From: Dysidea avara
Taxonomy: Eukaryota; Porifera; Demospongiae; Dictyoceratida; Dysideidae
NCBI RefSeq assembly: GCF_963678975.1
Contig: NC_089274.1
Coordinates: 29,203,053 to 29,267,052, forward strand
Direction: 5' to 3'
DNA length: 64,000 nt
The notes under the pieces are model-generated. The model searched no databases, had not been told where the DNA came from, and was given only the letters and a program-made list of their open reading frames with translations. Shown here one piece after another: positions 45,239-56,693 of this stretch (its first letter is position 1; every line of letters starts with the position of its first letter). Made by a program: the position numbers and the translations under genes.

Positions 45239-45317
45239 ATGTGCGTGTGTGAGTCCGTGTCATTTCGCCCATGTGAGCAAACAATTTTGTGCCAAAAGTA
45301 GCCTTCATATTAGTCTC

Positions 45318-45703
45318 ACGTGGCCAGACCGCTTTTTCTCCCACAATGCTTGTCGATTGGAAACCTGTTTGAAAAAGGGTCTGGTCCTGTTCACATCAGC
45401 AACTCGTTCTATAGTGGTGTTGGGTGTGGATTCGGCATATGCCAATAACCGCCTTTGTTTGAAGCCTGCTAATGATACCAGAAGCCTGCTTATGCTGACA
45501 TACTTCACAAGGCCATCATTGATGTGTGAGGTGTTGACAAAAGTGCTGAGAACAAATTGTCAATGCAAACTGGACCAGACATTGACGCATGATTTGTTGA
45601 CAAAAGTGCTGAGAACAAATTGCCAATGTAACGCTTTTTGAGCAGGCGCTTATATTTTCCAATTGATTAGCACTGTGGGAGAAAAAACAGTCTGGCCATG
45701 CGA
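45318..45703. mobile_element. MITE with 45-bp inverted termini
   Basis: GTGGCCAGACCGCTTTTTCT at the left matches the inverse of AGAAAAAACAGTCTGGCCAT at the right. Inside, a 64-bp tandem repeat of TTGACAAAAGTGCTGAGAAC (45533 and 45597). Intronic. Confidence 0.7.
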
Positions 45704-46135
45704 CACTACCTTCATTATGTGAAATGAGGGCTGCATGGAACCAGTATAAACCTTCCCGGAGGTAAACTTTAGCTGTCAGGTGGTTTATTCATGCCAATTT
45801 CAAAAACAGGTAAAGTGAATTGCTGAAGACGTTATGAATGCCTTTCGTAACAGGCTATATGGGCGTAAAGTAACCAAAAAACAACATATTATCTGTATCT
45901 GGCTTCATAGGACACCAGAAATAATGAATCCCTTCGAAGAGAAAAGGGTGTGTCCCATACTTACGCAAACAAAAATAAAGGGCAGCCTCAAGGCTTTCTC
46001 AAAACAATTTGTGAGAGAAAACACACTATAAAACAGTTGAGAAGATACTTCTGTGTGTAATTTGTGGTTTAAAGTGGTTTGTTAGAGTTACGTTTCCTAG
46101 CAGTGCATAGCAACATAATTACTGAATTACAAAAT
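45704..46135. other. Intron, no recognised feature
   Basis: Sequence between a MITE and the second Gypsy element. A 65-codon frame is unsupported. Confidence 0.4.
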
Positions 46136-46239
46136 TGTAACGTGTTCGGTTAATAAGCACACCAACAAGCTTTAATGATTGATTACAGATCACGAGACAA
46201 CTACACGTGTATGCATCTAATTAGTTTCTATATTTCACA
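46136..46239 (-). repeat. Gypsy 2 3' LTR
   Basis: 104 bp, about 96% identical by eye to the other LTR. Confidence 0.9.
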
Positions 46240-46531
46240 TCTCCAATTTTACAAAAAATGAGAAAAAGCCTAGATGTGAACACACGCACACACACATATA
46301 CAAAAGCAATACCTAAGAAAAGGAAAACACAAAGCAAACAAACAAACAGACAAAAACTACAACTAAAATAAATTATTGGTGTGTAAAATGTAAAGTGCTA
46401 ATAATAATAATAATAAAAGTAACACTCAGCTACCATGGTATATAACTGGTAACTGAGCACAAAAAAATTAGTTAAATGGCACATAGTCCCCCATCCATGC
46501 TGGTTTTCTTTGTCACTCTTCCTGATCTGTG

Positions 46532-47709
46532 TCATGGCAGCTCCTTTGGGGTGACTCCTCTGTCTCCAGGAGGTTCTAAGTGTTCTTCTGTTAGTTCTGC
46601 ACTGAGTGCTTCTGTGGGTACTTGTGTTTTGAACTCTGATGGCTGGTGTTTGTCAGTGTAAATGAGTTGCCTGCGATTTTGCCTGTATTCTTTCCCACCC
46701 ACCATGACTATGTAACTTCTTGGCCCAGCTAACCTGGTACATACACCACAACTCCAATTTTTATCTCCAGGCATGCGCATTTGTATGGAGTCTCCAGGTT
46801 GGATTTCTGGAAGTTCTTTAACATGTTGATTATAGTAATACTGCTCCTTCTGCTTTTGTGCCTTCAGAGCTTGGGAATCCTTCTGTGTATTGAATCGAGG
46901 GTGTGAGAGAGACTCAGTGACTGGAAATTGTGTTCTGCACTGTCGTTCCAAAAAAACGTTGTGCTGGGCTTGTTTCAAAACCCTCTGATGGCATGTTGCG
47001 CCAATCCAGCAGAGCTAAATACTCTGATTGCCCTGACATTTTGCACTTAGCAAACAGCTTCTTGATGGTCTTTACGGCATTCTCTGGTTTTGCCATTTGA
47101 CTGCGGGTGGTAAGGCGAAGATGTGACATGATCAAATCCCCATTCTTTTGATAAGTTGAAAGACTCTGATAGTGAGAATTGCAGACCGTTATCTGTTACC
47201 AGATGGTTGGGAACTCCGTATCTTGAAAACATGACTTTAAGGACTTTACTCACACTATTGGTTGTGACTGTGGTGTTTTTTTCAACCTTGCTGTAATAGT
47301 CACACACCACTAATAGAGTGCGACCATTCAACTCACACAAATCTGCCCTAACTTTGGACCACGGGCGGTTTGCAAATTCATGCTGCATGAATGGTTCTCT
47401 TCTGGATGAGCTTCTGTGCCTTAAGCAAATATCACATTTTGAAATGTAGTCTTTGAATTCAGTGGCCATTCGAGGCCAGTACATGGTCTCCCGAGCTCTT
47501 CTAATGCATCCCTCTATACCAATATGTGCTGCATGTATGGTGGTCATCATTTCTTTGCACATCTGTTCTGGAACCACTAGGCACTGGCCCTTAAACACCA
47601 GCTTACCTTGTGCTATCAGAACATCATAATAAGCATGGATACACTCAGGTGTGTCCGATTTGCTGTCTGGCCACCCATTTTTTATGGTAATGCACAGTAC
47701 TGTTAGCAC
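46532..47709 (-). pseudogene. Gypsy 2 integrase (frameshifted)
   Basis: The HHCC zinc region (IHAAHIGIEGCIRRAR ... CDICLRH), first Asp (RADLCELNG) and second Asp (LVTDNGLQF) lie in one frame. After a shift near 47090 the catalytic Glu (PENAVKTIKKLF) is in a second frame, and a third frame (46978-46532) holds the C-terminal module (LPEIQPGDSIQMRMPGDKNW, GPRSYIVMVGGKEYRQNRRQ). The 47710-47990 gap still reads ADTLSRAHQSEV in another frame, the RNase H-integrase linker. Confidence 0.85.
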
Positions 47710-47996
47710 TGGATCATCTGCTGAACTTGCTGGATCTTATGGATTCTGTCCTGACTGATTGCCAGTGATCTACAGTGGTCCACTTCTTCAAGGTGGTGGA
47801 GAAAATCACAGATATTAACTTCTGATTGATGTGCTCGACTAAGCGTGTCTGCCAGAAACATTGAGTTCCTCTTTTGTACAGTTGTATTTCTGTAGTTTTA
47901 ACAGCATTCGTTGTAACCTCTTGGGTGCACTATCCAGTGGTTTCAGTATAATAAACTCCAGAGGTTTATGGTCAGTTTCCACATGTACCTCTTTCC

Positions 47997-49498
47997 TTAT
48001 GGTTCAAAATGGTCACACCCAAATATGATGGCCAGCAACTCCTTCTCAATTTGTGCATAGTGCCTTTCTGCTGATGATAGAGCACGCAAAGCATAGGCAA
48101 CTGGCTGTCCACCTTGCATTAATGCTGCACCCAAACCTGACTGAGAAGCATCACATTGAAGAACTACTGCTTCACCTACATCATAATAGCACAAGACAGG
48201 TGTACTAGGTATGGCTCTTTTCGAAGGCTCATCCCAAATCCATGCTACATCTCTCTGAGTCAGTACTCGTAATGGCTGTGTAATGTCTGAGAGGTGAGAC
48301 AAACACTTACTGAGGAGGTATTGCACCATTCCAAGTAGTCTCTGTTTTCCAAGTACATCAGTGGGAGCAGGCATCTCCTTGATTACCTTTACTTTTGCTG
48401 GGTCTACACACAGGCCTTCACTGGTGGCAATATGGGACTTCTTTCTTCCGCAGTTGTAGTTTATTAGGATTTAGTCTGACTCCCTTCATCTCATAACGTT
48501 CTAGCAGTCCTCCTAAATTTCGGTCATGATCACAGATGGCATCCTCCATAGTCTCACCCCGCCCCACAACTACAAAATCGTCAGCGATTACCTTGACACC
48601 CTGTAACCCTTCGATTAGTTGGTGCATCCTCCTTTAAAAGATTTCTGGTGCTGAGCAAATCCCAAAAGGCATGCGTTTCCACCTGTATCTACCGAATGGT
48701 GTATGGAATGTGGTCAAGAATGATGATGCCTCATCTAGCTAGTGCAATGTGCCAAAATCTACTGCATACATCGAGGATGCTAAATACTTTCACTCCATGA
48801 AGGCAAGTGGCTACATCATCAATGGTTGGCAATGGATAGTGTTCTCGTTCTATAGCTCGGTTAAGATCCTTAGGATCCAAACAGATCCATAGTGTATTAT
48901 CTTTCTTTGACACGATCACCATAGAGTTTATCCAAAGGGTTGGTTCTGTGACAGGTTGTATAATCTCTTGCTCAACCAGAGTATCAAGTGTTTCCTTCAA
49001 TTTATCTCTGATAGCCACTGGTACTCGTCTCTGGGCATGCTGAACAGGTTCAATGGAGTTATCAATGCGAATATGGTATGAACCATCCATAAGGCCTACT
49101 CCCCCTCCAAACGCCCTTGGGTACTTCTTAACAAGTTGTTCCTTGGATAGACCATGTGACAAGTCTAGCGTGTATACTTGAGCAGCGCCAGTAGCTGGCT
49201 TGTGTACCTCGTCACTATCAAAATAGGATACAATGTTAAGATCCAGGCAAGCCTTTCTAACAAGTAGTGGACAAATATTTGTACTGTCTACTAGTTTGCA
49301 GTCTAACCAAAATGTGTGGTGTTTGTGGAATGCTTTTAGGCTTGTTCTCCCCACAACTGGTAGTGTTGTGCCACCATATGCAGTAATAGCTGATTGAATT
49401 TTAGTTACATGTTCCAAGTTAAAATTTGTAGTGGCTTTCTTGTACAGTGAGAGTGGTACAACATTACATTGAGCGCCTGTGTCTACTTGAAAGTGCAA
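47997..49498 (-). pseudogene. Gypsy 2 protease, RT and RNase H (fragmented)
   Basis: The protease motif FQVDTGAQCNVVPLSLY starts near 49498. RT follows (INSMVIVSKKDNTLWICLDP, FSILDVCSRFWHIALAR) and stops at 48731. A separate frame (48627-48418) holds the active-site region VKVIADDFVVVG, and another (48374-47997) the RNase H start LQCDASQSGLGAALMQ. At least three lesions; LDVCSRFWHI departs from the usual LDA-SGFW. Confidence 0.85.
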
Positions 49499-49599
49499 GT
49501 ATTTCCCAGACTCTAATCTGATAGTGAGTCATCCAGTTGTATTGTTGACACCTCTTCTGTGGGAAAGGCTTCATCCATGTCACTATCCACAACCTTAAC

Positions 49600-50380
49600 A
49601 CCTTTAGTGGGTGCTTTGAAAGTGGCACTATGACACTTAGCTGCGAACTGGTTAGGCTTGTGGCATTTGTTGCACACTTTACCAAAAGCTGGACATACCT
49701 CTTTTGAATAATATTGATGTTTTCAGCCACAGTTCCAACATTCTCTTACTGGGTTATTGTCACCAGCTTCTGTCTTTGACCGTACATGTGATACTTGCTT
49801 TCTTGTTGCAACAGCACTCACATTTGCATCAGAGTAATCGCCCACAACTCTCATTTGTTCTTGTATGCTCTCTGCAGCACAGCATATCTCGTCTGTCTTT
49901 TTGAGGGTTAGTTCAGATTCTCGCAGTAGCTGCTTGCATGCCTTGTTATCTTTGATTCCAAAAACCAATCGATCACATAATGTTTCATCAGGGGTAATGG
50001 AGTGAAATTCACAGCCCTCTGAGAGTTTGTGCAGCGCAGTTCAGTACTGCTCATAAGATTCACCCTCTTCCTGTTGTCGCCTATTAATATCGTTCAAAAG
50101 GTACATTTTTCTGCAGATTACAATATTGTTCAAACGTACTCAGAACTGGGGCAATTATTGCTTCTTTTATATTCCCCTCATTTGTCCAGCCAGTGAATGC
50201 AGAAAACACCTCTCTTGCTGTTAATAACGTAGCAACTTGGACAGCTTGAGATTTCTTATTTAGTTCCAATGCTTGAGCGTAGCTAGTCCAAGCCCTGTTA
50301 AATTTCTTCCACTTGTCAGGTACTTGTGGGCCATAAATCTCCAGCAGGATAGGCGGTGATAGAGGATATCCTGCCGCCAT
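49600..50380 (-). pseudogene. Gypsy 2 gag
   Basis: Starts MAAGYPLSPPILLEIYGPQV at 50380, with FNRAWTSYAQALELNKKSQ in the capsid region. An in-frame TGA falls in the EQY-stop-TAL segment near 50050. A second frame (49968-49723) ends with CWNCG, and a further frame carries a degenerate knuckle CNKCHKPNQFAAKC in which the zinc-binding His is replaced by Gln. Confidence 0.75.
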
Positions 50381-50562
50381 CGTGTTTCAGTAAGTCCTCA
50401 CTAACAACAATCTACTTGCCTGACAGGGTACCATTATCCCGGTACCAAGGTGTACTAGTCTGGGTAGTTAGTTCCGCGCTAGACTTCTGCACCGAGAACT
50501 GCCGTCTTGGACTATATTCTAGTCGTGTCGTATTCTTGGCACTCGCACTGAGTAGCTAGTTT

Positions 50563-50575
50563 ACTTCTGACACCA
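50563..50575 (-). other. Gypsy 2 primer-binding site, tRNA-Leu-like
   Basis: Minus strand TGGTGTCAGAAGT immediately after the 5' LTR. Its complement ACTTCTGACACCA equals the 3' end of common eukaryotic tRNA-Leu including CCA (recalled, not searched). Confidence 0.7.
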
Positions 50576-50679
50576 TGTAACGTGTTCGGTTAATAAGCAC
50601 ACCAACAAGCTTAAATGACTGATTACAGATCACGAGACAACTACACGTGTATGCATCTAATTAGTCTCTATACGTCACA
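50576..50679 (-). repeat. Gypsy 2 5' LTR
   Basis: 104 bp; partner of 46136-46239. Confidence 0.9.
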
Positions 50680-50972
50680 AAAATAATTCATGAATTACGA
50701 AATACACTAAATTACTGTATTTACAAGTCTAATTATCTAGCTGAATTAATAGTATACTAAATTATATACAATGTTGATTAATTGCCTATTTAGTCAGAAT
50801 GGGATAGTATTGACTGCATGGGCGTCTGGTTTTTAGAAGTAGCATAACATTAACTTATTTAGTACTGGTACTGTATATAGCTAATTGTTTGACTTCAGAT
50901 GATCATCTCACTTTTTATGCATTTATTGTAGTGATCCTTACTATTTTGTTCATAAATATCCTAATATTCTTT

Positions 50973-51856
50973 AGAAAATGGTATGCATAATATGCTTTGA
51001 TATTTGGAGGATAATGAGGTCTTTAAAATCCACTAAGAGACCTGCTAGCAGGTTCTTAAAATGGTTAGAAATCTGCTAGCAGAAAGACCTCAAGCATCAC
51101 AAATCTCATATTCAATCATTGATTTGCAATGCTTCCTCCAAGCATATTCAGGCTGATAGCCTCCAATGGGCGACCAGTCACCCAGGCTAACATGTGGTTA
51201 ACCACTCTATTCATTTTATAGGCATTCCTAAAACAATTCGATTACAGAATCTAACGTTATACATACGTTATTACGATGAACGGAGAAGTCCAGGGAAAAT
51301 TCTGTATAGTGCCCATTTGTTTCTAGAGTGTTTTTAGGCTGTTTTCGTCTTATAGATGCACTTTACTAAGACCTAAATGGGTAAGCTTCCTTGTACAAAC
51401 TGTTTGAAATCGTGCCTGTTCTTCGTACTACTGTGGCACCGCTGAAGGCACATCTTGTGACAACTTGTTCCCATTGTATAAATCCACGCAAGCTGCTTCT
51501 TCGACACACGTGTTCTTTACAGTGCTGTGATTAAATGAGCGCTGGCTACAACTAACCCGGCTGCCATTTCCCAGCTATGCCAGACCCAAGTCTAACTTGT
51601 GAAAGAAAGCAGTGCGAGCTTCGATTTTTTCAACACTTCGACAAAAGCACATTCAGTCTTCTTTGATTATTAACATTGTGTGATGATTTCAGTACAACAT
51701 ATAACCCAATTCCACAATGACTCCACCTATATGCCCATATAAAACATTAAGTCGGTTAGAGACCACGCCCTCGGATCTTTGTGGATTTTAAAAACCTCAC
51801 TTTGCTCAGTTTTTAAAATCCACGAAGATCATTGTGCTAGGTCTCTAACCTACACA
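50973..51856 (+). repeat. ~0.9-kb dispersed repeat, copy 2 (intronic)
   Basis: Same order and orientation as 33771-34682. Near its right end it carries an extra perfect hairpin absent from copy 1 (51780-51829: GTGGATTTTAAAAAC ... GTTTTTAAAATCCAC). Confidence 0.8.
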
Positions 51857-53800
51857 TAAACTTGTTTCTCAACTTTTGTAACTTAATTAGTTAGTAAACT
51901 CTATACACCCTATCACAGAAAAGAATGGCACTAGCATGCTAAGGCATGTGATCCCACGCTAATTAATTACTGGCAGGAAAAACATGTTTTACTTTACCGT
52001 ATAATGGGAAATTTTCAAAAAAAGTTAAATTTTCGAAAAAGAGTGCTTGAGTGTAAGTTCAAAAAAATTTTTTTTAAACGGATCCTCTTTACCGTGCTGC
52101 ACCTTAGATAATTAACTAGAAGGGTTTAATTTGTGAACTTTGCGTACTGGTTGGGGGAAGCTAACAATGATTACATTGATTACATGCAGTGGAGTATGTT
52201 TGTTCAGTTAGGCATACATATCGATAAATGCCCAACTGTATGGCATTGGTAGAATTGCGTCTAGTTAGCTACCCCTTCCTCCTTCGTAGCTTAAACTGTG
52301 ATGTTTGGTCTTAATAATGTTAATCCAAACAACCTGCAGATTGAGCCACAACTATATTGTAGCCATACATAGGTGTAGCAAGCACCTCATGGAGGGGAGG
52401 GCAGACAATGGTAGGAGAAGGCAGACAATGGTAGGAGAAGCATGCTAAACTAGGGGAGTCTGGGGGCATCCCCCCCCCCCCCTCCTCCCCAGGAAAATTT
52501 TTGAAAATTAATGCTCCAAGATTGAATTTCTGTATTTTCAGAGTATTTGTAGCAGTAAAAACATGCTTGAAATATTCCAGCAGTGCATTCTTACTTGTGT
52601 AATTTATTTCTATGTCAGTCACAAACACTACGAAAATTAATTTTAGAGGCGCTTGCCACAATCATCGATCTGAAGTGTTGCTGAGGAGTTACTATGCATT
52701 AGATGATAGTTCCATAACTTCTATATGCCTTGATTGCTGATTGAATAGAAAGGAGTAATTTGAAAAGTTGGTGGTAAGTAGACAGTTGAGAACTTAGCCC
52801 TTAAACCCACAGAGAACTTTTCGGAAATGTGTGTTTACACAATATGGACACTCATGGTGACACTAAGTGGGGCAACTTAATTCTTATAGTCTACAAATGC
52901 ACATAGATTCAAAGTGTGTTTACTGGGCTACTTGGAAGGTTAAATGAACACTGTAACTACAGTGGCTTACTTATTATGAAGCAATGAACAGTGATGAGTT
53001 GCGTTTCCATATTTCAAAATTCTTGCCACGTGTTTAATTTCGATTGTGGGTGTACTCACGTGAGTCATATATGGCCTGATAGAAAATTTCACGATGAATC
53101 GAATGGAAGTTGTTGCAAGGTGATAGGAGCAACTACCATCGAGTTATCAACTATTTTATAAATGTATGTAAAGGATTTGCGTGTTTCTTTACCGAAAAGT
53201 TATTTTCACGGCTAGTTTTGGCCTCACCATTTAGAACTAGGGTAAAACCCTAGGTATTATTTTTTTCCTTGTTACATCACAAGTAGAATGATGTAAATTA
53301 CATAGCCATAGGATGGATGCTTCATAAGTTACAGTACTTTGTGCAAGCCATGCATATTTATTGAATTTAAATCCAGTTTTCTGGATTATGTGGGTTTAAT
53401 TAATAATTAAGGGCTAAGAAATGACTTGTATAGCTAGCCAAATTATTGGGGGGGGGGACATTTCCCCCTCCCACTTCTTACGCCTATGCCATATTTATTA
53501 CAGCTGTAGCAAGGCATATGACATGTTATAGTATAAGGTCCTTCTGTTATGCTATAGTTGACACAATAGTCTTAATCTTCCACATGTCCAGTAAAATTAG
53601 GCAGCTGTCCAGTCCATTCTGGTTTATCAGAACATTGTGGCAGGACAACAGAAATTTCCTATCTGATATAACATCTTGTATATAGTCATATGAGTTGTTA
53701 TCATGTGTAGAAAATGTTTTTGAGCTCTGTATGGTGGAAAGGTGGTTTGTGTAGGAAAGCATGCAGTAATGTGCCATGGTATGCTTTCTTGTGCATAAGT
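51857..53800. other. Intron with hAT-like and other TE fragments
   Basis: 52430-52600 (GGGGAGTCTGGGGGCATCCC and the following A-rich text) is a partial relative of the hAT-like element at 18194. CTTAGCCCTTAA at 52793 and TTAAGGGCTAAG at 53409 are a possible inverted pair. The G-run and CCCTCCCACTTCTTACGCC at 53445-53485 look like another hAT end. No gene recognised. Confidence 0.45.
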
Positions 53801-53804
53801 TAGC

Positions 53805-53935
53805 TTATTAGCAAATACGAAGAGAAGTGATATCCATGCAAGCAGCCAAGTTGTGTAAAGTGGTGTGTCATTTTTTGTAAAGCCTGGAATTCAAAGGTGC
53901 TGGCCAAGAAATGGCTGCAACGATGTTAATATTAA
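53805..53935 (+). repeat. Ancient, diverged single arm of the composite-element hairpin
   Basis: AAATACGAAGAGAAGTGATA, CAGCCAAGTTGTGTAAA and GCTGGCCAAGAAATGGCTGC align with the hairpin left arm (2310-2450) with many substitutions. Only one arm is left. Confidence 0.55.
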
Positions 53936-54100
53936 TCAACTCATGGTGTGTTGTTTGGCATGGTAACCTTTTTTTTCTGAAATAGATGTTTTTGACATTA
54001 TATAGTGTAACACTTCTTTATTGTTTGACAGTTATATAAGTATGCCTTATATGTATTAATTGTTGTTACTTATAACTTAAAAGTTGTCATTTACATTAAT

Positions 54101-54650
54101 AACATATTCCAAACTAAATAAGAAACCAAAACTTTAAGATGTGGCAATTTTTTTCTCAAAAACACAGCAAATTTTCTGTGATGTACCAAAATTTATCCTT
54201 GTGTAGGAAGCATGGTTCCTACACGTGTAGGAAGCATGGTTCCTACACGTGTAGGGTAACATTAAGAAATTTTGTAGGAAATATTCCTGCACTGTTGAGT
54301 TTTGTAAGAAAGATTCCTCCACATGACATAATGTGTAAGAATAATTCATACAAGTGTAGGAATTATAGGAACAATTTCTACACTTGTAAGAATGATTCCT
54401 ACACTTGTAAGAATGATTCCTACACTTGTAGGAATTATTCCTATACTGCAAGAAGATGTCTTACACTTTGTGCCAAGTGTAGGAATCTTTCTTACAAAAT
54501 TCAACAGTGTGGGAATATTTCCTATAAAATTCTGGCAAAATTCTCAATAAAGCACTACACGTGTAGGAACCATGCTTCCTACACAAGTGTAAAATTCCTT
54601 CCAGCACTTTACCTCAAAATTATGATTTCTTATTTAGTTTGGAATATGTT
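54101..54650. mobile_element. MITE built of repeated small palindromes, next to exon 6
   Basis: Termini AACATATTCCAAACTAAATA and TATTTAGTTTGGAATATGTT are inverted and TAAT borders both sides. The interior is a chain of hairpin words such as GGAAGCATGGTTCC, GGAAATATTCC and AGAATGATTCCTACACTTGT. It ends 30 bp before the exon 6 acceptor. Confidence 0.7.
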
Positions 54651-54680
54651 TAATGAATTAATGATGTTTCTTTGTCACAG

Positions 54681-55027
54681 CAACATATCAACATTATGAT
54701 GGCATTGTGTGGCCTGAATTAGTTGATAAGGCCACGTCAGATACTAGCATTAAAGCAAAGTTTTTTGGACTTTTCAGAAGTAAGGCCACTGGTTCAGATG
54801 TGAACTTCACTGATGTCAAGTCACTGTCACAATCCAAACATAGACATTACAGAGTCTTGGCGCTGGAATTTTATCTGGATGCTCTGAATGATATTCTAAG
54901 TGGGCAGTGCAGAAGTAACCCTTGCCAGTTTCTGAAGACAATTTTTGCCATATATGCATCAGTGTATAATTGTGCTTTGTTTTATGATCATAAAGACCAT
55001 TTATGGACTATAGAAGAAGTGAAGCAG
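54681..55027 (+). CDS. Host gene exon 6 (RNF213-like helical region)
   Basis: Acceptor TTTCTTTGTCACAG, donor CAG|GTAATT, phase 1 in, 0 out. Encodes YQHYDGIVWPELVDKA, IKAKFFGLFRSKATGSDVNF and RVLALEFYLDALNDILSG, then QFLKTIFAIYASVYNCALFY, WTIEEVKQ. The order 'YxHYDG', then a long helix with LxLD-xxxIL, then QF--IY plus W-x-EEQV-like matches what I remember of the segment after the CBM20 module in vertebrate RNF213. This is the most persuasive exon for that assignment, but it has no catalytic motif. Confidence 0.75.
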
Positions 55028-56693
55028 GTAATTGTCTTTGTGCATGCATTATAGTATGTACGCGTTGAGCTGGATCCCCAAATACATTTAATAACTCATG
55101 AATGCAATTACACACAGTCTTGAAATTTGGCTCATTTGTAGTACTGCTTGTCCCACTAAAAATGTTTCTGAATCTTTCGTTCAAATGTCTGACACAATAT
55201 TTCCGGTCCATTAAAATTTCCACCATACATTTTCTATGGGTAAGCCATAAAGTGCAGTATTCATTATTCATTACAACTCTTTCTCGAACTTGTAATGGAG
55301 CTGAAACACACGTGTCCGTTGATGACACTTTTACTGTCACCACTAGTCATCTGGTTGGCTGATATGTTAAAGCGTGTCATGGCTTTGCATTGTTATTTAA
55401 GCTGCAGAACCTTAATAGCTTCTTGTCAGAAATTCCAGAAGCGATGATCATGGAGGCAAATTAAAGTATGGAACAGGCCACTGAAACAGAACAGTGTGAA
55501 GCCTAGCAGAGGACACAAGACAGATTTACATCTGCACGACTAACTCAGGTCAAAGTTTGCCATAGAATGCAGAACCAAAGCAGCTATAATATATGTCAAT
55601 ATAGCAAAAAACTGTGTAGAGATAAAAGAAAGTACACATCATTCATACAAAAGGTAGGTAGAAAATTTTTAGGAGATGTATTGAACACTGGCACATGTAA
55701 TGTTACCAAACCTGCAGAGCAGTCACTTAAGGTACGTGCCATATGGAACTTACCATCTGGTGGTCGGTGGATGGTCTAACGCGTGTGATGATAACAGTAT
55801 AGTATCAGAACAGCCACTTCCTTGTCCAAAGAATGTGTTCTGTAGAAGCTTACCATCCATTAGAAAGCAGTACGAATAATTCTTTTAGATATCGACACAG
55901 TTAATAAGCTTACCAATACACTTAGAGACCTGAAGTAAGATTTCTAATTTTCATTTAGAGACCTGGTCCCATGTGAGGCATACATACATCTTACAATACA
56001 AATGCGCTCTGTTTTATATTATCAGAAGTTAGCTCTGTTTTCTTCAGATGGGCCTATTTCGTATCACCACTTGCTAACTAGTCTTTTATCTTCATTATCC
56101 AATGGTTCCATGTCATGAAAGCCACTAACAAAGTTTATTTTTGTTACTGCATGATGAAGTCCCCACACACTAACACAGCTATTTTGTCAAGTACGATCAC
56201 ATTTTGTCAATGCAGATAAGGTCCATATAAGTAGGCAGTACCATAGATTATAGAGGGCCAATTCCCACTTCAAGGGCACAAACCATATTGAAGTTGAACA
56301 TGTATCCAGTTTTATTTCTGTCGCTAGTAAAATGTGCCAGAAGCTTGTAGGTTGGCGTAGGTGAGGAGTGTGCATGGGAATAATACTTGCAGTGATGGAT
56401 CTCCTAAATACACGAGTGAGCATTACCAGAGAGTACTTTAAACTATTTTGTAGCACTAGTTTGTGATAAAGAATCACTTATCTTAACAAATTTTTTAATG
56501 AATCATGTAATAGTTTTCTATCCCATGTATCCAGTTCACTAGCACTGTTTGTTCAGGGTATGGCTTCTTGTCATCATCAACAATTACATTCTGATGACTG
56601 ATGCCTGCCTTCATGGAGGGTGACAGCTGTATAGGCTAATTATCCACAACTTTACAATCCTGCAATATATTACAATACACAATATTTCATGCA
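55028..56693. other. Intron, little recognised
   Basis: 55060-55360 contains TCTTGAAATTTGGCTCATTT, a phrase shared with several repeats in the window, so it is probably an old repeat. Frames of 70-111 codons on both strands are unsupported. Confidence 0.4.

Larger units (their letters stand above)
46136..50679 (-). mobile_element. Ty3/Gypsy LTR retrotransposon 2 (degraded), in an intron
   Basis: 104-bp LTRs (46136-46239, 50576-50679; TGTAACGTGTTCGG ... TCACA) with a 5-bp target duplication AAAAT (46131-46135, 50680-50684). The primer-binding site TGGTGTCAGAAGT directly follows the 5' LTR on the minus strand and complements the tRNA-Leu 3' end as I remember it. Gag, protease, RT, RNase H and integrase are in Gypsy order but split over many frames. 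Protein style resembles the invertebrate group often named K02A2.6-like. It lies antisense in the host gene. Confidence 0.9.

Noticed and set aside
55008..55343. 111-codon minus-strand gene
   Set aside because: Antisense to an intron, overlapped by an equally long plus-strand frame, and it contains a phrase shared with repeats.
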